Position numbers and translations under genes: made by a program
NCBI GenBank assembly: GCA_009731375.1
Contig: BJOX01000044.1
Coordinates: 480,471 to 525,890 of the forward strand
Source: Paulinella micropora
Taxonomy: Eukaryota > Cercozoa > Imbricatea > Euglyphida
Direction of reading: 5' to 3'
DNA length: 45,420 nt
In this document: piece after piece, positions 1-8,177 of the stretch
How positions within the stretch are numbered: position 1 is the stretch's first letter
Layout of the letters: each line of letters begins with the position of its first letter
The notes under the pieces: generated by a model
Seen by the model: the letters and a program-made list of their open reading frames with translations, nothing else
Databases searched by the model: none
What the model was told of the DNA's origin: nothing

Positions 1-571
1 GCCCAGCTGCCCCAGACCCTAGCACTAGGCCCGAATAACCTGTTCGGGCGTACCTGTTGGCTGGCACGTTCCGAGAGCGCTTATCAACTCACGCCCGCGC
101 AGTTCTGGCTGCAGGTCTGGGAAGAGAATGCCGGCGACCCCGCCGTTCTGCTGGCCTCGGCGGCCGGCTGGGTCAACGACACGCAACCGTCCGTTGCGTG
201 CACGCGCTTTTGTTTGGACGATCCCTTTGTTAACATCAGCTGGCAGTGGCCGAACTCTACGCTCTGGCTAGTGCTGCGCGTAGACCTTGCGTTGCAACTA
301 CCCCGCCGGCGACGGATGCTGGCGACGAACGCCGCCGCCAGCGCCCGTCGCAGGGTGTTCCTGGCGCGCGACGCCAGCCAATTGCTACAACAGGCCGCGG
401 CGGCGGCGCGGCCCGGAGATTCTGGGCGTGTGCCTGTTACTTGCTCTGTGCCTCCTGGCCTGGTTCGTAGCTAGAAAAAAGACTACCAAGAAGAAGACAG
501 CTAACTCTTTCGAAGACTGTGCCAGCCGGCTTAGTGACGAGCTTTTTACGCTGGACCCCTGGAATGACTAG
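1..571 (+). CDS. Partial type I membrane glycoprotein-like gene with a frame change
   Basis: The reading frame is open from base 1, so the N-terminus lies outside the window. Frame 1 encodes a Trp-rich ectodomain-like stretch with three N-glycosylation sequons (NDT, NIS, NST). Frame 2 then carries a strong hydrophobic segment (ILGVCLLLALCLLAWFV) followed by the basic stop-transfer RKKTTKKK and a short acidic tail ending at a TAG at 569-571. Sequons before, and a basic anchor after, the membrane span fit a type I membrane protein. The two halves are in different frames. The switch must fall between about 290 and 410, near a GCG-rich run, so a short indel, sequencing error or unrecognised intron is possible. 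I do not recognise a family. Confidence 0.45.
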
Positions 572-731
572 GACTGCCTCGCTTCCTTTGAGAAGGGGAC
601 GAGAAGAGAAAGAGAGAGAGGCAGGCCGCGTATTAAAATTCGAGTAAAAAAAAGGGAAAAACTATAGCGGCATGTTTATTCAAAGTGTTAGCACCAAATT
701 TCTTTTAATCAACCAAGAAAAAACAACGTGG
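572..731. other. Convergent 3' intergenic spacer
   Basis: This 160-bp AT-rich spacer lies between two genes that converge. It contains A/T runs and a TTTATT at 668-673 that reads AATAAA on the minus strand, suitable as the polyadenylation signal of the minus-strand gene. No gene is visible. Confidence 0.4.
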
Positions 732-3017
732 CTAGCCTGGCGGAGGATTACGAGTAGCAACCTGGTCCGACTCTGCACTAGGGGACAGCAAAGATTCGGA
801 CAAATCGTCCTCGTCCTGGAAATGCGTGGCGGGGCCCGCAGCGGCGCGGGGCGGGAGCTGGCACACCCAGTCGCCCTCTACGTACAGGCCATTCGTGGCC
901 TCCCCCCCGGGCGCGCGCCCGGGCGCGGTCTCCTGCCCCCTGAATTCCCGCTTGAGGCTCAAGAAGGCCGTGGGCAAGGGCGCGGACGACGGCGTAGACA
1001 GCCCCGCCAGCTCGTCCACGCACGCCGAGTTCCAGTGCGCCGCCAGGCCGTGCAGCCTGTTCTTGGGCGCTTCAAACGCGCAAACTTCGTAGTGGGGGGC
1101 CGCATAGTCCGGCGCAGGCACGTACAGGAAATCGCCCCCGGCGTGCACGGTCCCCGGCACGCCGAGCCGCAGCTTTTCACCGACGAGGCCCAGGAGCTCC
1201 TGGCTCAGCTTCTGCGTCGGCGCTATAGTCACGGGCCGGCCGGCCCTGGCGCAGATGTTTTGTAAGTACGTGAGGGCCCTCTCGATCTGCGTTTGTCCGG
1301 GTTCCTGCAACAGGTCATGGACGGGCTTGAGCCTGCGGCGGTACAGCTCGACGCAGGCCCCCGCCCACTGATCACTCGTTTGGCGGTCCACGTCGCCCCA
1401 CAGGGGGTGCTCGGCCACGACATCCAGCAGCCTCAGCACCGGGTGCTGGCGGCGGTCCGGCGCCCAGCCGCCGTGTGCGACAGTACACTGTTCTTCTAAC
1501 ATGGCCAACGCCGAGGGGCTGGCCGAGCAGATCTCCTCCGTGGTCAGCCCGTGCAGACTGCACACCTCGTCCTCTTCTAGGTACAACAAGACCCCCAGGG
1601 CGCAGCCCTCCAGCCACCGGGACAGCCTGTGTACCAGCAGCCGCCGGAGCGCCGAGAAGGGCTCCTCCAGCGTGTAGCACGACGACGCAAACAGTAGCAG
1701 CTGCACGGACCGGAAGTGCGGCGAAAGGCCGTGCCCGCCGTGCGAGGGCCCCGCCAGGCAGGCGTAGCGCTTGCAGAGCTCCCCGACCCGGAAGTCTGCT
1801 TGGGGGTACAGCGCGGCCCGCGGGCCCGGCTCACCCTCGTCTGGCTGCTTCTTCTGGCTGCCGGCCTGCTTCTGTTCACCAGCGCGCAGGCGCTTGTCCA
1901 CCGAGTCCCGCAGCTTCGTAAACATCTTTTGCGTGCCCGGGAGCTCCCTCAGCGGGTCCGCCTGCAGGGCGCCCCTGAGCTTCTCTAACACTTCGGGCGA
2001 GCAGTCGTCGCTGCCCTTCCTGCTAAAGTACTGCGCGCCCTTGACCACCCGGTTGTTCTCCATGAGGTGCAGGCGTTTCTTCGCTTCTGCCGGCGGCAGC
2101 GGGCCGATGAACATTTTTTCCGTGTCCAGCAGCGCCAGCGGGTACTCGTCGCCGACGTCACAGGACTTCTGCGTGCACTTGTGCCGGCCGGCGGTGTGCA
2201 TCCTTTCGCAGACCAGCCGGTGCGCGTCTACCGCGAACACCAGCACGAGGTTGTGCGCGCTGACGAACGTGCACGTGACGCAACCGTTCAGGCCGTTCAT
2301 GGTCTCCGGCTTGCGGAGGGGGGACTGCCTCCCGCCCTGATCGAAGAAGTACTTCTCGTTGGGGTCGAACACGGCCAGGGCGTCGCACAGGCGCGAAACT
2401 AGCGAAAGCACCGACTCCAGCACCAGACACAGCTGGCCCTCGCTCCTGGCCTCGCGCTGCAGCCAGTCGACGAACGTCATTTCGCCGTCGGTAGCCAGGT
2501 ACACGGTGTTCAGCACGTAGAAACCCGTCGGGAAAAAGTTGAGCGAGCGAGGCAAGCTCTTGTTCGTGCCCTCGGACTTGGGGTCCACCGCCACGTACAG
2601 GCGGTTGTCGGACTTGGCGCCCATGCGGGCCTTGTGCGAGCTAGTCAACAAACCTTGCACCAGCGCCGGGACGCTGGTGCTCACCAGGCCGGCACGTACA
2701 CAGTGTTCCAGCCACGCCATCAGCGGCCCCGCTGATTTCTCGCCCAAGGTTTCTTCGGCCTTGTCCGCCAGGTTCACCACAAACGTGTTCTTGACCACCT
2801 GGCGGCACACCGAGTAGCGCGCCAGGCACAGCCGCAGCAGCGCCATGGTGTGCAGGTGGTCCGCCAGCAGCGACGCGCCCTCCGCCGAGCCCTTGGTGAA
2901 CTCGGTCGTTCGTTCGGGCAGCACGGGCTCGCGTTCCGACCACGACACGAAGTGGCTCTGCAGGGTCGCGCGCAGCACCACGCGGGAGGCCCTGCCCCGC
3001 TTCGAGGTCAGCTGGGT
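732..3017 (-). CDS. Large protein of unknown function, N-terminus lost in gap
   Basis: An uninterrupted minus-strand frame runs from the gap edge at 3017 to a TAG at 732-734, about 760 residues. The first in-frame start-like codon (GTG at 2981) is unlikely to be the true start, because the frame is open upstream into the gap. The protein is mixed alpha/beta with no membrane span or signal visible. It has a basic KQ-rich linker in the middle (around 1830-1900) and a disordered Pro/Gly/acidic C-terminus. A Cys/His cluster (VTCTF...CERMHTAGRHKCTQKSC, read at about 2280-2150) could bind metal. I recognise no family. Length and codon regularity make it a real gene. It converges on the membrane-protein gene. 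Confidence 0.7.
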   Translation of the reverse strand, partial: TQLTSKRGRASRVVLRATLQSHFVSWSEREPVLPERTTEFTKGSAEGASLLADHLHTMALLRLCLARYSVCRQVVKNTFVVNLADKAEETLGEKSAGPLMAWLEHCVRAGLVSTSVPALVQGLLTSSHKARMGAKSDNRLYVAVDPKSEGTNKSLPRSLNFFPTGFYVLNTVYLATDGEMTFVDWLQREARSEGQLCLVLESVLSLVSRLCDALAVFDPNEKYFFDQGGRQSPLRKPETMNGLNGCVTCTFVSAHNLVLVFAVDAHRLVCERMHTAGRHKCTQKSCDVGDEYPLALLDTEKMFIGPLPPAEAKKRLHLMENNRVVKGAQYFSRKGSDDCSPEVLEKLRGALQADPLRELPGTQKMFTKLRDSVDKRLRAGEQKQAGSQKKQPDEGEPGPRAALYPQADFRVGELCKRYACLAGPSHGGHGLSPHFRSVQLLLFASSCYTLEEPFSALRRLLVHRLSRWLEGCALGVLLYLEEDEVCSLHGLTTEEICSASPSALAMLEEQCTVAHGGWAPDRRQHPVLRLLDVVAEHPLWGDVDRQTSDQWAGACVELYRRRLKPVHDLLQEPGQTQIERALTYLQNICARAGRPVTIAPTQKLSQELLGLVGEKLRLGVPGTVHAGGDFLYVPAPDYAAPHYEVCAFEAPKNRLHGLAAHWNSACVDELAGLSTPSSAPLPTAFLSLKREFRGQETAPGRAPGGEATNGLYVEGDWVCQLPPRAAAGPATHFQDEDDLSESLLSPSAESDQVATRNPPPG

Positions 3018-3472
3018 NNNNNNNNNNNNNNNNNNNNNNNNNNNNNNNNNNNNNNNNNNNNNNNNNNNNNNNNNNNNNNNNNNNNNNNNNNNNNNNNNNN
3101 NNNNNNNNNNNNNNNNNNNNNNNNNNNNNNNNNNNNNNNNNNNNNNNNNNNNNNNNNNNNNNNNNNNNNNNNNNNNNNNNNNNNNNNNNNNNNNNNNNNN
3201 NNNNNNNNNNNNNNNNNNNNNNNNNNNNNNNNNNNNNNNNNNNNNNNNNNNNNNNNNNNNNNNNNNNNNNNNNNNNNNNNNNNNNNNNNNNNNNNNNNNN
3301 NNNNNNNNNNNNNNNNNNNNNNNNNNNNNNNNNNNNNNNNNNNNNNNNNNNNNNNNNNNNNNNNNNNNNNNNNNNNNNNNNNNNNNNNNNNNNNNNNNNN
3401 NNNNNNNNNNNNNNNNNNNNNNNNNNNNNNNNNNNNNNNNNNNNNNNNNNNNNNNNNNNNNNNNNNNNNNNN
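3018..3472. other. Assembly gap (455 N)
   Basis: Run of N. It hides the 5' end of the minus-strand gene and its promoter. Confidence 0.99.
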
Positions 3473-3681
3473 CCGTTGGCTCCCCCCCCGCGCCGTGAGA
3501 TCTGCTAGATTTCTTCCTAGTCGCTTAGAAAAAAGGTGAATCTGCCAAGCACGGGCAAGTGCGATGTCCGGCCGGCGGTATTGGGAATGCAATGACCTTA
3601 CTGAAATGCTCAAAAAATTCCTTGGCGATCAGGACAAAGCTCAACAAACTAAAGCGTGAATTCCTCGAGCAAAACTAACTT

Positions 3682-3714
3682 GCACTGCTATGATACAACC
3701 GAAAAAGGCAGTGC
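3682..3714 (+). repeat. Intergenic hairpin motif, copy 1
   Basis: GATACAACCGAAAAAGGCAG is nested inside an inverted repeat, GCACTGC (3682-3688) and GCAGTGC (3708-3714). The same core recurs at 3973, 7432 and 37637. Confidence 0.5.
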
Positions 3715-3760
3715 TTCCAGGTTTTTCGGGGGGGGGTGCGCTAGGATGTACGCAAAAATA

Positions 3761-3802
3761 ATAATAATAAAAAAATCCTTGACAAAGTTTTAATCTTGGC
3801 AC
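3761..3802 (+). repeat. AT-rich intergenic repeat, copy 1
   Basis: AATAAAAAAATCCTTGACAA followed by AGTTTTAATCTTGGCAC. It is closely matched at 4108-4153 and, inverted, at 4392-4429. Confidence 0.55.
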
Positions 3803-3970
3803 TGGTAAGGCGGGCGCGTCAAGAATGTATGAATTTTTTGTTATCAAAGCTCGACAAAGTCTTATACTTCACACTGAGAAACCAACCACGCCAGCACGAG
3901 CTGAAGGGGGAACAAAAATAAATAAACTTTTTTTTGGAGCCCACAGAGGAGGGCTTAGCGGTCTGTGCAT

Positions 3971-4037
3971 GTGATATAGCCGAAAAAGGCAGCGTGACCG
4001 GGCTTTTGATGGAAATACTGCCTTTTTCTGCCATATC
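3971..4037. repeat. Intergenic hairpin motif, copy 2 (long stem)
   Basis: The left arm GATATAGCCGAAAAAGGCAG (3973-3992) pairs with the inverted right arm at 4018-4037, matching at 17 of 20 positions around a 25-nt loop. It is a strong intergenic hairpin. It could act in transcript 3'-end formation or be a miniature inverted-repeat element. Confidence 0.6.
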
Positions 4038-4107
4038 AATTCAGTGCGCGCACATACGCAAATTCGGCGACAAATTTGGTGCAAAAAAGAAGAGAGAAAG
4101 AGAGAAA

Positions 4108-4153
4108 ATTAATAAAAAAATCACTGACAAAATTTTAATCTTGTCCAAGGCAC
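4108..4153 (+). repeat. AT-rich intergenic repeat, copy 2
   Basis: ATTAATAAAAAAATCACTGA then CAAAATTTTAATCTTG and an AAGGCAC end. It has the same order and spacing as copy 1 at 3761. Confidence 0.55.
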
Positions 4154-4391
4154 GCCCAGCAGCAGCCCGCGCAGCACCGGTTCGATTTTCTCCTCGTATA
4201 TGGGCGGCACCTCGTCTTCTGGGTTATTGCCATAAAGCTCTAGGTTCAGTGTGTGCAGGTCGCACTTGACGTGCAGGTGCGCAATCCGTCAGGACTCGTC
4301 GCCCAGCGCACGCGACAGCCAGCGTCGCGGACGCAAGATGCTCTGCCGGCTCTTGTGCTCAAAATACTGCCTATTGCTTTGCTTGCGAAAC

Positions 4392-4429
4392 GCACTTTGT
4401 CAAGGATTTTTCTTTACTAATATTTTTTT
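4392..4429 (-). repeat. AT-rich intergenic repeat, copy 3 (inverted)
   Basis: On the minus strand it reads TAAAGAAAAATCCTTGACAA then AGTGC, matching the central part of copies 1 and 2 in reverse orientation. Confidence 0.45.
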
Positions 4430-4685
4430 CGTACATTCTTAGGACTGAACTAGTACATTTCTTTTTGGTACTTTCTTGATGGCGCTTTTAGCGAAGGCGG
4501 CTTGGCGGACTAGCCTGCACTAGGCACAAGGCCGTGAGCAAGAAAAGAGGGGAGAGGGAGAGCAGCAGGGGAAGGGGTTAGGGAGGCGGGGGCTGCCCGT
4601 TTTCAGTCAGCACTGAACTGTGGAGTTTTGTGGGGGCAAGCAAAAAGATACGAAACCAACACAATTTGCCTTCAAGAGCAATTCC

Positions 4686-5315
4686 ATGAGAGCACGCCAT
4701 CTCTGGGAGCTGTTAACGGGCAGCGCTGACCTAGAGCCAGGGGCTACCTCCGCACGTGGACGGAAAAGGGCGCGCAACCCAACCGCTACTGACTGGGGTG
4801 GCAACAGGCGGGGGCGCGGGGGCTGGCTGAGCGCGTTGCGGTACCAGATAACGCACGGCTTACAAGCCGTAGCTCTGGACGTGAAGGTCCTTAGCAAAAG
4901 TCCTCGTGTGCTCAAGACCTTGACGAATGTTATGCAGAAGCACAAGGGCGGGTTTGACTTACGGCTGAGCGCCGGCCAGGATAAACACAGCGAAGAAAAA
5001 AGCCAAGTCGCTTGCCAAAGCTTGGTGCGGCTTTTCTATCCACTAGCGCGCAGCCTGGAGCTGCACGGACTGCGCGGGGGTTCTTACGAGCTGCCGCGCC
5101 ACAATGAGGGAGGGAGTCTGGTGCTGGCTGATTGCCAAGAATTCACCTTGGTGCTGACAGGCCCCCCCAAACAACTGAGTCTGGTGGACTGCGTGGCTTG
5201 CAAGACACTCCTCCGACTAACCCCAACCGCCGCCGCCGACGACGAGGACAATCAAGTCGAGAACAGAGGGCTGCGGCATGAATATACGCTCGGGCCCCGC
5301 GCTCAAGCGTCGTAA
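4686..5315 (+). CDS. LRR-like protein, 5' part
   Basis: The frame is open from 4620. I take the ATG at 4686 as start, since only a GTG lies further up. About 209 residues follow: a basic N-terminal segment (residues 20-45, GRKRAR), then LRR-type strands such as SLELHGLRG, SLVLADCQEF and QLSLVDCVACKTLLRL. It ends at a TAA at 5313-5315, overlapping the next LRR frame (5278) by 38 bases. Both pieces carry LRR-like beta strands in the same orientation, so they are probably one gene split by an indel or an unrecognised intron. A CTGCTACTGCAG acceptor-like site lies near 5361, but I could not find a convincing donor. Confidence 0.5.
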   Translation: MRARHLWELLTGSADLEPGATSARGRKRARNPTATDWGGNRRGRGGWLSALRYQITHGLQAVALDVKVLSKSPRVLKTLTNVMQKHKGGFDLRLSAGQDKHSEEKSQVACQSLVRLFYPLARSLELHGLRGGSYELPRHNEGGSLVLADCQEFTLVLTGPPKQLSLVDCVACKTLLRLTPTAAADDEDNQVENRGLRHEYTLGPRAQAS

Positions 5316-6363
5316 CCAAATCGGGCGCAGGCTGTGGGTCACAAGCGAACTGCTACTGCAGGACCTAGAAGTGGTCTTGTTTGGTTCGGGCCAGGATCTG
5401 AGCTGGCCCGGCCTGGACTTATCCTACTACAAGTACGCTTCTGTACATTCGCTTCGAGTCCGCTTCAATGGCGCGGCCGCCGACGACGAACTAGCACGCC
5501 TCCTCTTAGCAGAGGCAGCCCTGCCGCGGGACATAGCGCGTTTGGTAACAGAGTATGTCCCGTCGATCTGTGTGGTCGAGGGCAAGCGGTTGCGTCGCAG
5601 CTTGTGGGGCGGGCGTACACCTATCATACATGCAGGTGAGTTGTGCGCAGAGTATGATGAACGTAACAGCGAGGTGGGCACGTTAGAGTTGCAGGGGTTC
5701 GCTCTGGGGGCTGACGTGCCAGAGGTGCTTTGTGATTTTCTGAAGCCTTTCACAGAGAAAAGGCTCCGATTGGTCGATTGCACGCTGGCGCCGCCGACCA
5801 ACGCGTTAGCTTGGGGAGAGGCCTGGCCCCCAACGACTGTCGGGCTCAAAGAACTTTCTTGGCACGGCTGCAATTTCGTCGACGACAGGTTTTTCGCCGC
5901 GCTCCTGGCCGGCCAACGGGAGCCCAGCACGAACCTAGAAAGCCTGGACCTCAGTGGCACGCGCGTCCAGCTACTGCCTCCCTGGCTGCTGACACTACTC
6001 CCCAAGCTCCAGCGCTTGCATTTACCTAGCCTCGACGTGCTGGACGGCTGCCTCAGCGCCGGGCCTAACTCGGCGGTCTTGGCGTGCCTACAAGAGCTGC
6101 GAGTTGAGCGGGCCCTGGGTTGGACAGCGCTGTCCAAGTACTGTGGTCTATTTAAGCATATGCGCTGGCTAGAGCTAAACCTAACGCCAAACACCGAGCT
6201 TTGTGAGCTACGCTCATTGCGAGAGATATGGGACGCCTGCCCCCGACTAACACGCTGGTGCCTGCGCGACGAGGTAGGCGGGGGCATGAACTTTCAATGC
6301 GCCCAGGCGCTGCACCGGCTGAGCGAACTACCCACCCGCTCCGTTCGCGGCACACTAACGTAG
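5278..6363 (+). CDS. LRR protein, main part
   Basis: This is a 361-residue frame. Around residues 82-94 it has LPRDIARLVTEYV, a motif of the LPxDIxxLIxxY type seen in F-box-like and giant-virus repeat proteins. Irregular LRRs follow: VGTLELQGFAL, KRLRLVDCTL, GLKELSWHGCNF, NLESLDLSGTRV, KLQRLHLPSLDV, CLQELRVERAL and MRWLELNL. LRR proteins usually bind other proteins; no partner can be inferred. The frame ends at TAG 6361-6363, while LRR-like sequence continues in the next frame, so the annotated end is probably not the biological one. Start is uncertain: the ATG at 5278 lies inside the overlap with the upstream LRR frame. Confidence 0.6.
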   Translation: MNIRSGPALKRRNQIGRRLWVTSELLLQDLEVVLFGSGQDLSWPGLDLSYYKYASVHSLRVRFNGAAADDELARLLLAEAALPRDIARLVTEYVPSICVVEGKRLRRSLWGGRTPIIHAGELCAEYDERNSEVGTLELQGFALGADVPEVLCDFLKPFTEKRLRLVDCTLAPPTNALAWGEAWPPTTVGLKELSWHGCNFVDDRFFAALLAGQREPSTNLESLDLSGTRVQLLPPWLLTLLPKLQRLHLPSLDVLDGCLSAGPNSAVLACLQELRVERALGWTALSKYCGLFKHMRWLELNLTPNTELCELRSLREIWDACPRLTRWCLRDEVGGGMNFQCAQALHRLSELPTRSVRGTLT

Positions 6364-6470
6364 ATTTGCGAGGCACCAGGCTAGACCTAGCTCAGCTGGC
6401 ACAATTGCAGGCGTGGGGCGGGACTCTTTGCTTGTTTGACTTGCCTGCGGAATTCGTCAGGGAGGAATAG
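6351..6470 (+). CDS. LRR continuation in a second frame
   Basis: Just past the stop of the main LRR frame, the +0 frame reads VDLRGTRLDLAQLAQLQAWG and ends FDLPAEFVREE with TAG at 6468-6470. The L-x-L-x-x-T-x-L-x-L pattern is a normal LRR. It is therefore likely the true C-terminus, reached by a frameshift or a small intron near 6340-6360 (CTAAC followed by GTAG at 6354-6362). Confidence 0.4.
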   Translation, partial: HTNVDLRGTRLDLAQLAQLQAWGGTLCLFDLPAEFVREE

Positions 6471-6535
6471 GGAGAGAGACAAAAAGAAAGGAAGAAGAAA
6501 AAAAGAAATGAGTTTTCTTTTCTTGATTAAAATAA

Positions 6536-7126
6536 CTTGACAACTGCTCGCTCACCGCGACGGTCGCGCGGTGCCCGGCACTCAAGAGCCTCCGGCTAAA
6601 GCCGCCGTCGTCGAAGCGGACTAGCTACGACCCCACGGCTCCTGTAGACGCCGCCAAGCAATGCCAGGCTTTTGTACAGCTGGCCAGCCAGCAGCTAGAG
6701 TTTGCCTTTGACCGCAGCAACGTCTATACCAATATCTTTGCCAGTGTCGACCTGGAGCTGACGCCCCTGGCGAATGCGCTGAATCTTAAGTTGACGGGCG
6801 TCCGCGCGCCCAGCGTGCACGTGCGCGCTTCCAGCCAAGAAGGCAAAGAGGCGCCGCGGCTTGACCTAAACGTCATCGCTAGTTTGCGGAAGGGCTGCAA
6901 GGTGGTTGTGCATGGCTTTGTACTCACTTTGGTGACGCTGGGCGGACTGTGCGCACTGGACCTGACACGCGCGCAGCTAGACCCCGAATGTCAATTCTAT
7001 GTGCCCACGGGCGGTGCAAAAAAGTTAGCACCTTTATTGTCAATAGAGCTCCCGTCGCTCAAGCAAGGGGAAACACCGCCGGACACCAGCCCGGTTGAAA
7101 ATAAGAAAGAACACGTTTCACACTAG
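6536..7126 (+). CDS. LRR-like protein fragment
   Basis: The frame opens after a TAA at 6533 and runs 196 residues to a TAG at 7124-7126. It begins LDNCSLTATVARCPALKSLR, a clear LRR unit, so the sequence starts mid-protein with no ATG near. The rest has the pattern FDRSNVYTNIFASVDLEL and LNVIASLRKGCKVVVHGFVL, with regular beta strands but no family I recognise. It is either a 3' exon of the upstream LRR gene or a 5'-truncated paralogue. The intervening 6471-6535 is a purine-rich spacer with a pyrimidine tract (TTTTCTTTTCTTG). Confidence 0.45.
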   Translation, partial: LDNCSLTATVARCPALKSLRLKPPSSKRTSYDPTAPVDAAKQCQAFVQLASQQLEFAFDRSNVYTNIFASVDLELTPLANALNLKLTGVRAPSVHVRASSQEGKEAPRLDLNVIASLRKGCKVVVHGFVLTLVTLGGLCALDLTRAQLDPECQFYVPTGGAKKLAPLLSIELPSLKQGETPPDTSPVENKKEHVSH

Positions 7127-7130
7127 ATAA

Positions 7131-7171
7131 ATTGGCGCCAAATTCTACTTGCGCAAAAGAAAATCCCACAC
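7131..7171 (+). repeat. 40-bp direct repeat, copy 1
   Basis: ATTGGCGCCAAATTCTACTT then GCGCAAAAGAAAATCCCACAC. It is matched at 7491-7530 with a few substitutions. Confidence 0.6.
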
Positions 7172-7430
7172 GGACGCCCCAACGCCCGCCGTGAGGAAGA
7201 CGTTCTCCCTCTCACTTTCGTCGCCCCGCTCCCCCCTTTGCTTCTGCACTTCCCTGCCGCTTGGGAAGGGGGAGAGGGGGGGAGGCAAGAGGGCCGAAAA
7301 CATTTCGTGCGAGTAAAAAAAAAAGACGTGCCGTTTCTCCCCGCGGGAAAACGTCCGGGTTCCTCCGCTAGCCTCCGAAACAGCCGGTCCATTTGGCGCC
7401 AAATAATGCCGTCCGGGGGGTAGGGCGCGT

Positions 7431-7453
7431 GATATGGTCGAAAAATGCAATGT
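7431..7453 (+). repeat. Intergenic hairpin motif, copy 3 (left arm only)
   Basis: GTGATATGGTCGAAAAATGC is the same core as at 3971 and 37635. No good right arm follows, so this copy looks decayed. Confidence 0.45.
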
Positions 7454-7490
7454 GTCTAAGTTTTCCCGGAAAAAAAACCGTAGGCGCCAA

Positions 7491-7530
7491 TTTAGCGCCA
7501 AACTCTACTTGCGTAAAAAAAATCCCACAC
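7491..7530 (+). repeat. 40-bp direct repeat, copy 2
   Basis: TTTAGCGCCAAACTCTACTT then GCGTAAAAAAAATCCCACAC. It ends three bases before the sequence becomes the minus-strand coding element. Confidence 0.6.
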
Positions 7531-7537
7531 AGACTCT

Positions 7538-8135
7538 TTAAGGAGCCAGGGTACTGAGATGTGGGGCTACGGTGGTGAGGTTGGCGAGGAGGGACCCGAT
7601 AGTTTTGATCATTCCAATGTTGTCCTTGGTGTGTGCCTGTGAGATTTGTCGGCGGGACCAGTTGTTTATGCATCGGGTGAGTGTTGGAGTGGTCGCCAGT
7701 GCTTGAATGGTGACCATGAGGTGACATGTGTTGCCTGGGTTGTGGATGCCGCGCCGATTGATCAGTGGGTTTGGTGTAGTCGTGGTCTCCGGTAGCGGTA
7801 GGTTCGTGCCCGTTTGGGCGCGTTTTCCGCCTGCTGGTTTGTCTAGGCTGGGAGGAGTGGTGCGGTGCCAGGTAGGATTGTGATCGCTTGACGTTCTTCG
7901 CTTCTGTTCGTGAGGGTGGCCCCTGTGGGGTTGGTTGGGCTCTCGGTCGTGGTCGCTCCGGCGTCGTTGGGTGCGGGGTGGAAGTGGCGATAACGTAGGG
8001 TTGGGGTGGGGGCCGAGGGTCGGGCGGTGTCCCTGTGGTGGTCGGTTCCCTAAGTGCTGTGAAGGGGGGGGGCCTTTTTCTGTGTGAGCCGGGGGGGTTC
8101 GTGGGGCGGGTGNNNNNNNNNNGGGGGGTTTTTGT

Positions 8136-8177
<42 letters not shown>

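Larger units (their letters stand above)
3473..4685. other. Intergenic region with hairpins and dispersed repeats
   Basis: No frame here looks like a gene. The stretch is AT-rich with poly-A runs and holds two copies of a hairpin-forming motif and three copies of an AT-rich repeat, listed separately. A purine-rich AGAG tract lies near 4540-4570 before the next gene. Confidence 0.6.
7127..7533. other. Intergenic block flanked by direct repeats, with GGCGCC palindromes
   Basis: No gene is visible. Two 40-bp near-identical direct repeats bound the block (7131-7171 and 7491-7530), sharing CTACTTGCG and AATCCCACAC. Palindromes of the form TTTGGCGCCAAA occur at 7131-7143 and 7391-7404, with half-sites at 7481-7502. 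A further copy of the intergenic hairpin core lies at 7431-7453. The USP/AlkB/Ulp1 element begins immediately after the second direct repeat. Confidence 0.5.
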
